Below are positions 1-6,914 of a stretch of 13,153 bases of DNA, piece by piece. Source of the stretch: Stephanodiscus triporus (lineage: Eukaryota; Bacillariophyta; Thalassiosirophyceae; Thalassiosirales; Thalassiosiraceae). The stretch spans positions 1 through 13,153 of the forward strand of contig JALLAZ010000637.1 of assembly GCA_036939755.1 (NCBI GenBank), written 5' to 3'. A program made the position numbers and the translations under genes. The first letter of the stretch is position 1, and every line of letters starts with the position of its first letter. A model generated the notes under the pieces. It had not been told where the DNA came from. It was given only the letters and a program-made list of their open reading frames with translations, and did no database searches.

Positions 1-46
1 TCTACGTAGCCAAAGTACTGGTTCCGACGTTTGAGTTCCACGCGTC

Positions 47-78
47 GCACGGACGCACGGACGCATGGACGCACGGAC
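47..78. repeat. Tandem 8-nt repeat, four copies
   Basis: Four head-to-tail copies of the 8-mer GCACGGAC. One copy carries a C-to-T change (GCATGGAC). The array is short and close to the window edge. The unit does not resemble a telomere repeat, which is usually TTAGGG-like in stramenopiles. It is probably a simple minisatellite. Confidence 0.75.
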
Positions 79-111
79 GGAGACTCGTCACTTATTATAG
101 AAAATAGGGTA

Positions 112-130
112 GGGGGACTGTTTGTCCCCC
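112..130. repeat. Perfect 7-bp hairpin
   Basis: GGGGGAC at 112-118 and GTCCCCC at 124-130 are exact reverse complements separated by the 5-nt loop TGTTT. The hairpin lies about 290 nt beyond the glycosylase stop on that gene's strand, so it could sit in or just past its 3' UTR, or belong to a gene off the left edge. It does not match the histone mRNA stem-loop, which has a 6-bp stem and 4-nt loop with a different sequence. Confidence 0.6.
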
Positions 131-421
131 AATTCCCACGAAACACTACATAGAGTAGAGTAGAGGGTACCCCGGTCTGTCCGACCTCTCCAACGTACTT
201 TTCGCGCCAAAATAAAAAGCCCTCGTCACCTAAAAGAATCCCCTAAGTGGGAAACTCAGAAGAGTGAAGTAATACAACGATGCAGCCAGCTTTATTCTTC
301 AACCACGGTCCAATTTCACTGGGATTGTGCGAGTTGGCATAGTAACTGTGGTTTCAGCCGCCGCCTAATAATGCTGCGCAGTAACCTAATCATTATTGTT
401 AAACCATAAGACTCATGGGAA

Positions 422-2132
422 CTACAATAAATTGAGCCGACGACGACGGCGGCTGGTCCTCTCCTTCATACCATCATTCAAGTTATCATCATCCTCTTCA
501 TCGCGACTGTTATTCCTCATGCCCTCGTCCCTTCGCCGCCCCCGCTTCATGGCCGGCGAAGGCGTCACGGTTAGCAATGCCCTCATGGCCTGCTCGCGCG
601 ATAATTCAACGACGTGCTCAATGGCCCGATTCTCCCCGCTGACCAGCTTCTCACGAGCGGCGTCCTCGGCGCTGACGCGTGGGGGAGGGAGCGGCGTGCT
701 CGTCGCCACGACGGGCGGTTTCTTCAGTCGATCCTTTCTCGACCGCAGCGGTGGTGTCCCCGCGATTTCTCCCCGCCGTCGCCCCTTCCGTCGTCGTTGT
801 CGCTCGAGGAGGAGCTCGAGCGCCTCGACGTGAACGGACTTCCTTGCGTTCTTGTTCGGGAGGAGGGCGTTGTCGGCGACGACGTCGACGTTGTCCACGT
901 CGTCGTCCGACGTGCCACCGATCACCTCGAGCATGGCCGATCGGATCTCCGCGACGGTCAGATTCGACGCCCCGCCCTCCTGGAGTCGTTTCCAGCGACC
1001 GACGGGCGCGCATCGACTGATGAACGGCGCGTGTCGCGCGCGCGGGGACTCCTCGCCGCCGCCACCCACCTCCTCCTCTTCTTCGGTCGCGCGTCGTTCG
1101 TTTGCGCCCGCGACCCTTCCCGCGCCACCGATCCTCGGCTGACACGTCCCGCCCTCGCAGGCGTAGCACGTCCGGCCGGACATGTCCCAGGAGCTAACCC
1201 CGGAGCCGCACCGGGCGCACGTGGCCCGGTTGTATACTTATGTACCGTCGCTCGCCCCTGGCATATGCGTCCGGATCGATCGTCGCGTCGACCGTGAGTA
1301 TGCTCCCCGTGTCGTACCCCCTACGAAGCAGCGCGACGCACGCGTTCCATATCCCGTCGAACGTCGCGCGATCCAACGACGATCCGGGGGTCGTGGGGTG
1401 AACCCCCGCCAGGAAGAGGATCTCGGCGCGATAGATGTTGCCCGGCCCGGCGAAGTGTGATTGATCCATGATGAGCGTCCCGATGCTCTTCTTGGATTTG
1501 GAAACGCGTCCGTATAGCCAATCGGGATCCGCGTCGCATCGAAGCGGGTCCTGACCCAGCGATGCCCTCTTGGCGACGTAGAGAGACGACGGGCCGTGGG
1601 ATACCGTCATGGCGGAGAGGTGGGTGACGAGGAGGACGTTGTCCCCCCCCCCCTTTTGGCCTCCAGAGGGGCGACCATCGCCTTCGACGACGTCCTTGAT
1701 TTCCTCCAACCGAAGACGCGTCGTCGGCTTCGTCTCGGGCTCCGACTCCACGGCCATGTCGTATATCGCCCAGGCGCCGCTCATGCCGAAGTGGACGTGC
1801 ACCACGACGACGTCCGCATCGTCGACGACGATGCCCCCCTCCCCCCCCCGCGCCGTCGTCGCCCTCGAAGCGACCGCCCCCACCACCCCCAGGACGACCG
1901 TCGCCATCGCCATCGCCGCCGCTCGTCGCGTGAGCGGGGCCATCGCCGCCCGTCGCCGAAGAACGCGAAGAGATTCTTCCCCACCGCCTCCATGCGCGCG
2001 AGCACCCGCCCGTCGGATCGCGGCCGCGCCCTCGGCGAAACGTCCGTTGGGGGAGGACGCGGCGAACTTCCGGCCGACGAGTTTCAAGCGGAATGCCGTC
2101 GCGAGGCGATGGACCGAGTGTCCTTCGACCAT
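422..2132 (-). CDS. Fpg/Nei-family DNA glycosylase (Nei2/NEIL-like), frame interrupted
   Basis: A base-excision DNA glycosylase/AP lyase that removes oxidised bases, expected in the nucleus or an organelle. Visible in order on the minus strand: an N-terminus MVEGHSVHRLA; a block MEAVGKNLFAFFGDG with the beta-hairpin lysine (about 1949-1995); VHFGMSG (about 1777-1797); a helix-two-turn-helix block with DQSHFAGPGNIYRAEILF; and a zinc-finger block (1142-1219) with Cys spacing C-x2-C-x16-C-x4-C. A C-terminal tail follows with PFISRCAP and LTVAEIRSAML, resembling the SAP-like tail of some algal Nei proteins. These blocks are not in one frame. The N-terminus and the H2TH are in one frame, GKNLFAFF is in another (shift near 2015), the frame returns between about 1950 and 1835, and the zinc finger is shifted again near 1238. 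Each clear shift equals one extra base. Sequencing or assembly indels, a recent pseudogene or recoding could each explain this. The second ATG (2130-2132) is preferred because it puts Val at position 2, where family members carry the N-terminal nucleophile. Family assignment is firm; intactness is not. Confidence 0.8.
1142..1219 (-). other. Zinc-finger segment of the glycosylase, out of frame with the H2TH
   Basis: On the minus strand the codons read CARCGSG, then WDMSGRTCYACEGGTC, which is the C-terminal zinc ribbon expected right after the H2TH domain. The x16 spacing between knuckles is the Fpg/Nei value. The second knuckle is C-x4-C rather than the usual C-x2-C. The segment joins the upstream protein only if one base near 1238 is skipped. 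Without the shift the upstream frame runs through this region as unrelated sequence and stops near 1194. Confidence 0.75.
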
Positions 2133-2231
2133 CATGCCACTCTATTTTTTTTGTTTTGGGCCCGAGGGGTAGCTACCTAGATACTACCGCCGCCTGGCCG
2201 ACGTCGCCATTCGTCCGATCGAATCGTCGCC
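2133..2231. promoter_or_regulatory. Compact divergent promoter between the glycosylase gene and MCM9
   Basis: Only about 100 bp separate the start codons of two genes read outward, so 5' UTRs and core promoters must both fit here. The left half holds a T-rich run (about 2142-2156) followed by TTGGGCCC. The right half holds GACGTC and ends in a purine-poor leader before CGCC-ATG at 2232. No TATA box is evident. Shared or coupled expression of the two genes is an inference from the geometry. Confidence 0.65.
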
Positions 2232-5200
2232 ATGAACGATGACGACGCGGCGCCTCTGCCGCCGTCGCGGGACGGCGGCGCCGGCGCGATCGGCGGGGTC
2301 GCGACCAGCGACGGGAGGGCCCGGGGGGTCGGGGGGGGGGGACGACGCCTCCTGGCGTCGTCGTACAGGTCGTACCGTCCCCGCGACCTAGGCGATCGGT
2401 ACGTTTCGTTCCTCCTCGGGGACGAGCGCGCGTCGAGGGCGCTGATGGGTCGCGTGACGATGGATCACCTCGCGGTCATTCGCAGGCTGCAGCGCGGGGG
2501 AGGAGGGGGGGGGGGAGATCGTCTCGACGACCTCGCCGACCTCGGCCTCGCGACGACGACGACGACGGGGGACGACGACGACGAGGACGAGGCACGTCGG
2601 GGGGCCGGCGGGATCAGGGCGGGATCGATCGAGATCGACGCCTTCCAGCTCCTGACCCACGATCCGGTCCTCGGCAACCTGACGTTGCGTTATCCCGACA
2701 CCCTCCTGGAGTTGCTCGAGGACTCGACCGTCCGGGCGAGGAGGATTATTCGCGGTCGGATGGAGGCGGCCCTTCGGGCCGCGCTCGAAGACGACGCGAC
2801 GACGACGACGACGAGGATGGGGGATGGAAGAGACGACGACGACGTCCGGGGCCGAGGCCGGGGCCGCGAGGGACGACGGGCGCGGGACGACCGCCGCGCC
2901 GATATGGCCCGACTCCACGCGGCGCTCCGTCGCACGGGGGACCGTTACTCCCCCCGACCCCTCCGAGCCCGTCTCGTGCGTCTCCCCCCCCACTCCGGAT
3001 TCTGCAAGGCGACGTTGTCGTCGATATCGGCTTCGGATGTCGGGACGGTTGTCCAGGTCTGCGGGACGTGCGTCCGCACCGGCCCGGTGCGCATGATGGA
3101 GACGACGAGGACTTACCGATGCACGGGGAGGGGAGGGTGCGGCGCCATGTTCTCGGCGTACGCCGACTTCGGCACGTCGAACAATGCCCTGCCCACGCCG
3201 ATCGTGTGTCCCAACCTTGGCGACGACGGGGACAGGTGCAGGTCGACGTCCTTCGCGTTAGTGCCCGAAGGATCCGTCCACGCCGACTACCAGGAGATCA
3301 AGGTTCAGGAATCGGTGTCGGCGCTCAGTCGGGTCGGGAGCGTCCCCCGGAGCATGCTGATAAAGCTCGGCGATGACCTGGTCGACATGTGTAATCCGGG
3401 TGACGAGGTGGTCGTGGTGGGGAGCCTACACGCGCATTGGCACGGTCAGAACGGATCGGTCGATGGGGTGGAGGCTATGGTCGGGATGTGCATGAGGGCG
3501 CACAGCGTCAGGGTGATCAACGCCGAGGAGGGGTTCGGCGGCGGAGGAGGCGGGGGTGGCGGGATGGGCGGCATGGCTGACCTGACGCTCGCGGGCATGT
3601 CTGGGTCGGGGAATCTACGCGAGAAGTTTCGGAGGGAATTCGACGCGTTCTGGTCGTCGGAGACGTCGAGGCGACGGCCGTTCGCCACGAGGGATTACAT
3701 CGCCCGCGCGGTTTGTCCGAAGCTGTACGGGATGCACGCCGTGAAGCTCGGCCTCCTCCTGGTCTTAATCGGCGGCGCGTCGGTATCGTTATCGTCGGAG
3801 TCGTCGGAGTGCGACGGAGCTTCCGTGGGGGAGGAAGAGGATGATATTCGACAAACGGGGGAGGAGGGATCCGATGCGATGGATGCGCCGGTCGCCTTCA
3901 AAATTGAAAATGAAGACGATGACAGGAGAAAGTCGAGGTCAAAGAACGGCAAGTCCCAAACCAACAACAGCTCCGAAAAGGCAGTCAAACGGAGGATTCA
4001 GTCTCACATCCTGCTCATCGGCGATCCTGGTACGGGCAAGAGCCAATTCCTGCGCTTCGCTGCGGCGCTATCACCCCGTTCTGTCCTCACAACAGGCACT
4101 GGATCCTCTACCGCCGGTTTGACCTGCGCTGCCGTTCGGGGAGACGGGAACGAATTCTCGCTTGAGGCCGGAGCGCTCGCCCTGGCCGATCGGGGAGTGT
4201 GTTGCATCGACGAGTTCGGGTGCATGTCTAAGGAGGACCGGACGTCGATACACGAGGCTATGGAACAGCAGACGATATCGGTTGCCAAGGCCGGGATCAT
4301 TTGCAAGCTCAACGCCCGCGCCACCGTCGTGGCGGTCATGAATCCGACCTGCGGCGGTATTTACGACGAGTCACTTAGCCTGGAGAAAAATTCGCGATTG
4401 GGGTCGGCATTGCTTAGCCGATTCGACATGATCTTCGTTATGCTCGACCAAGCCCAGTGCGAGAGAGACGTGAACATCGCTCACTTTCTGTTGCAGCAAT
4501 CCATCATCCCGGGGTCGGGGTACGATCGCTCTCATGGGATGGCCCTTGCCGGCGATGACAGCGTCAATGGCCATTGGGGCATGGAGAAACTGCGTGCCTA
4601 CATCGCGACGATTCGCGAAAAGTTTCACCCAACTTTGACCCCGGAAGCGTCGGAGCTGTTAGAGAATCATTACTCCCTGTGCCGCCAACGGGGAAACTGC
4701 CAAACTCTTGTTACGGTGAGATTCTTGGAGTCGCTGATTCGCCTGTCCCAGGCTCACGCGCGACTGATGTATCGCGATAAGGTCCTTTTAGATGACGCCG
4801 TGGCGGTTATCCTTTTGATGGAGTGCACCGCCGCGGCATCGAGTGGTAGGATGTTTGGCGGTGGCGGAGTCAATTACTCCTCCGACTATCAGTTCGATGA
4901 TTGTTTGGCAAAGAATCCAATCGACACCGAATTTAGACCGTTCGATGAAGTGGATGTCCAATTTGAGAAAGAGAAAGAGGTCTTGCTTCGTAGGTATCAA
5001 GGCAAAAAATCAAATGCAACGCGACGTTACAATGGAGCCTCCCCGCCCGCGCTCCGCTCTTCTGGAACTCCCAGTGCATGGGATGATGTTGGTCAAATGA
5101 GTCTACACTCTCAGCCCTCTTATACTTGTAATGACCAAGGTCCGAGGGACCAATGGGGGCGTCAAATGCTTTCGCAAGCTACATCTCCGCACCCCAAAAG

Positions 5201-5450
5201 CAATTTGATCCGACAAGCCATTGAGAAAATAGACCAAAACCAACTCACTTCCAAGTCAAGCCATGTCCCTGGCAGTGGTTATAGACAATCGTTGCATAGA
5301 GAGTCTGGTCAAGGTCGATCGAGTGCCGTTGACAACAGCGGGGAAATGTGTCGAAAAACAGGTGGAGATGATAGTGGATATTGCAGCAGAGGGCGATCTA
5401 GTGATGATATGTTACAGCAACAAGGGGATTTTGGAGATTCCCATGAGTAA
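2232..5450 (+). CDS. MCM9: MCM9-type minichromosome maintenance helicase, 1072 aa
   Basis: A hexameric AAA+ DNA helicase. In animals MCM9 pairs with MCM8 in homologous recombination, interstrand crosslink repair and mismatch repair. The N-terminal MCM fold starts after a disordered Gly/Asp-rich leader. An expanded zinc site is formed by C297, C303, C326 and C336 (C-x5-C and C-x9-C). The AAA+ core has Walker A GDPGTGKS at 597-604, Walker B CIDEF at 658-662, sensor 1 in AVMNP, and the arginine finger in SRFD at 729-732. A lid region (TVRFLESLIRLSQAHAR) follows, then a Ser/Gln-rich tail from about residue 900. GDPGTGKSQFL and HEAMEQQTISVAKAG match MCM9 rather than MCM8, which has GDPGLGKSQ and LEAMEQQSISLAKAG. 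An acidic, Ser-rich insert occupies about 518-588, just before Walker A. The frame is uninterrupted despite G runs of 10 and 11, and no intron is required. The 5' part is extremely GC-rich and the 3' third is not. Divergent from the glycosylase gene. Confidence 0.95.
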   Translation: MNDDDAAPLPPSRDGGAGAIGGVATSDGRARGVGGGGRRLLASSYRSYRPRDLGDRYVSFLLGDERASRALMGRVTMDHLAVIRRLQRGGGGGGGDRLDDLADLGLATTTTTGDDDDEDEARRGAGGIRAGSIEIDAFQLLTHDPVLGNLTLRYPDTLLELLEDSTVRARRIIRGRMEAALRAALEDDATTTTTRMGDGRDDDDVRGRGRGREGRRARDDRRADMARLHAALRRTGDRYSPRPLRARLVRLPPHSGFCKATLSSISASDVGTVVQVCGTCVRTGPVRMMETTRTYRCTGRGGCGAMFSAYADFGTSNNALPTPIVCPNLGDDGDRCRSTSFALVPEGSVHADYQEIKVQESVSALSRVGSVPRSMLIKLGDDLVDMCNPGDEVVVVGSLHAHWHGQNGSVDGVEAMVGMCMRAHSVRVINAEEGFGGGGGGGGGMGGMADLTLAGMSGSGNLREKFRREFDAFWSSETSRRRPFATRDYIARAVCPKLYGMHAVKLGLLLVLIGGASVSLSSESSECDGASVGEEEDDIRQTGEEGSDAMDAPVAFKIENEDDDRRKSRSKNGKSQTNNSSEKAVKRRIQSHILLIGDPGTGKSQFLRFAAALSPRSVLTTGTGSSTAGLTCAAVRGDGNEFSLEAGALALADRGVCCIDEFGCMSKEDRTSIHEAMEQQTISVAKAGIICKLNARATVVAVMNPTCGGIYDESLSLEKNSRLGSALLSRFDMIFVMLDQAQCERDVNIAHFLLQQSIIPGSGYDRSHGMALAGDDSVNGHWGMEKLRAYIATIREKFHPTLTPEASELLENHYSLCRQRGNCQTLVTVRFLESLIRLSQAHARLMYRDKVLLDDAVAVILLMECTAAASSGRMFGGGGVNYSSDYQFDDCLAKNPIDTEFRPFDEVDVQFEKEKEVLLRRYQGKKSNATRRYNGASPPALRSSGTPSAWDDVGQMSLHSQPSYTCNDQGPRDQWGRQMLSQATSPHPKSNLIRQAIEKIDQNQLTSKSSHVPGSGYRQSLHRESGQGRSSAVDNSGEMCRKTGGDDSGYCSRGRSSDDMLQQQGDFGDSHE
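2313..2340 (+). repeat. G-run cluster in the MCM9 coding strand (G-quadruplex candidate)
   Basis: GGGAGGG, CCC, six Gs, TC, then a run of ten Gs, about 80 nt inside the open reading frame. It encodes Gly-rich sequence near the protein N-terminus. A second cluster at 2496-2515 contains five Gs, then AGGA, then eleven Gs. Both are on the sense strand, so the mRNA could form quadruplexes as well as the DNA. Folding is inferred from the run pattern only. Confidence 0.6.
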
Positions 5451-5728
5451 TTCCTTGGAGCTTTGCTAGAATATCGCAGTTCTCAAAGTGGCACATGTCA
5501 TTGTGAAGGAGAGGTAGTAATTGTAATGGCCAACATTAGTTAGACGAACCTTTTTCATGACATTGAGGGCTTCACTGCATGCTCCCACGGAAATTGCATT
5601 AGCCCAGAAGACCCACATTTTAGGTCGACTGCTCAACAGAGAAACTCTGGAACAGCGCACAAAAAAAAGAAGGACAGCCGATTGAAATAATTCTTTGTAA
5701 GAGAGGTAATAACCATCTCCATGTCATT

Positions 5729-5739
5729 AATAAAATAAA
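5729..5739 (+). terminator. Candidate poly(A) signal pair for MCM9
   Basis: Two overlapping AATAAA hexamers (5729-5734 and 5734-5739) lie about 280 nt past the MCM9 stop. A third AATAAA is at 5869-5874. These match the canonical animal signal. Algal poly(A) signals are often looser, so the call is tentative. Confidence 0.3.
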
Positions 5740-6060
5740 CGGTTCACATCATATTCATCATTTGACGCTCTTATCTCAAATGCTTTGAAGCATGACCACG
5801 AACTAGGTCAAAGGTCATGACTGCATTGCCGTCCTGGGTTGAAACATGATAACAAAATCTCTGGGATCAATAAAATAATGGACAACATTGAGCAGAGTTT
5901 TTTTGCGCTGGGACCAAAGTTCATGGTAGGTAGGAAATAGTATTTACAGAATCCTCGGCGCGCCATACGTTTTTCTTGGGGAGAGAGAGAACAGAAAAGC
6001 TGCGCATTGGATTGGCAACTCCCTCCGAAAATTGAATTGAAATAATTGACCCCGACGACG

Positions 6061-6078
6061 ATGAGTACGAAGGCCTGA
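6061..6078 (+). promoter_or_regulatory. Five-codon uORF upstream of the strawberry notch start
   Basis: ATG AGT ACG AAG GCC TGA ends 39 nt before the main start codon and is in the same frame. Its TGA closes the frame upstream, so 6118 is the first usable in-frame ATG. If the transcript starts further upstream, this uORF could lower translation of the main frame. The transcript start is unknown. Confidence 0.4.
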
Positions 6079-6117
6079 ATAAGAAGTATTCTCCCCCCGA
6101 AATCGAAAATCACGTCG

Positions 6118-6866
6118 ATGGCGCAAACGACGACGACGACGACGTCGACCGGGAGCGTCGGCGTCGGCGTCGGCGTCGGCGGGCCGACCGCTCCCCCGGA
6201 CCCGGAGGACGCCGTCGGGATTGGGGCGGGGAGCCCAATCGACACGTTCTCGAGTTACGTCCCGTCGTCGCTGCCGCCGCGCATCGTCGAGGCGCTGCGA
6301 CTGCTCCATCGTCGGCGGGAGGAGGGGGAGGATGCCGTCGTGGGTGGCGGAGGCGCGACGAAATCCATCGACCGATCGACGCCGGGGGCGGGGCACGACG
6401 TTGGGGTGATCGAGTTATTGGATTCCGACGACGACGACGTGGCTTCGTCGTCGTCGTCGTCGTCGTCGTCTGCGGCAGCGGGGAACGCGACGTCGGCATC
6501 GGCGACGGGAGACGCCGGGGAGGACGACGAAGACCACGACGATGGCCGCGGACGGACGGACGATCGCGACGACGACTGCGACCCGATCGGCGGACCGTCG
6601 ACAACGACATCGACGATCGGACGACGGGGAGGATTCCCGAGCCACACGTCGCCTGCGGTGGAATCCGCCCTGCTGTCGTCTGCGTCGGCCCCTCCCCCCC
6701 CCGACGCCGCCGCTGACGTCCTGCTGCCGCTGGTCGAGGGTGGCGGGCTCTCGCCGCTGCAGGCCGAAGGAGCGGCCCTGGCCATTACGAGATTTCACCG
6801 CGTGTATCGCGGTGGGGGCAGCGTGAACGATGGTGGCGGGACCAGGGCAGGTGAGAGAGAGAATGA

Positions 6867-6914
<48 letters not shown>

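Larger units (their letters stand above)
1..421. other. Left-edge intergenic flank, 3' side of the glycosylase gene
   Basis: No gene can be supported here. The stretch is AT-richer than the GC-rich block that starts at about 430 and holds the 3' flank of the minus-strand glycosylase gene, whose stop codon is at 422-424. Short open frames run off the left edge on the minus strand (about 1-70), but they consist largely of the 8-nt repeat and match nothing I know. A perfect small hairpin and a tandem repeat are listed separately. Confidence 0.6.
5451..6117. other. Intergenic region between MCM9 and the strawberry notch gene
   Basis: About 670 bp of balanced to AT-rich sequence. It must hold the MCM9 3' UTR and the promoter and 5' UTR of the downstream plus-strand gene. 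Two AATAAA clusters are listed separately. An imperfect palindrome, CATGACC at 5791-5797 and GGTCATG at 5813-5819, lies in the middle. A 64-codon minus-strand frame at 5466-5660 matches nothing I recognise and is not called. GGCGCGCC at 5957-5964 is a perfect palindrome about 155 nt upstream of the next start codon. Confidence 0.55.

Noticed and set aside
47..78. The 8-nt tandem repeat as a telomere or CRISPR-like array
   Set aside because: Only four contiguous copies, no spacers, and the unit is unlike known telomere repeats.
1195..1238. A 44-nt GT...TTAG stretch that could be an intron in the glycosylase
   Set aside because: Removing it deletes the first zinc knuckle (CARC) and puts the rest in a frame without conserved residues, so the segment must be coding.
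1235..1245. Programmed +1 frameshift site ATA-AGT-A in the glycosylase
   Set aside because: It slightly recalls the Ty3 site, which also uses AGU, but a second clear shift in the same gene has quite different sequence, so indels are simpler. Kept only as an option in the frame finding.
2152..2163. TTGGGCCC as a plant site II (TCP) element
   Set aside because: TCP factors are restricted to the plant lineage; a GC-rich 6-8-mer is expected by chance in this region.
614..2180. Long plus-strand frames over the glycosylase gene
   Set aside because: GC-rich sequence with few stops; they show no family motif, while the minus strand shows clear Fpg/Nei blocks.
5466..5660. A 64-codon minus-strand frame after MCM9
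   Set aside because: No recognisable motif, short, and within the likely MCM9 3' UTR.
5805..5817. AGGTCA-A-AGGTCA, a perfect DR1 nuclear-receptor element
   Set aside because: Nuclear receptors of that type are an animal family; in a presumed alga the match is taken as chance within an imperfect palindrome.
5808..6396. Minus-strand frames overlapping the strawberry notch 5' end
   Set aside because: They are Arg/Pro-rich shadows of exon 1 caused by GAC/GTC repeats, which leave several frames open at once.
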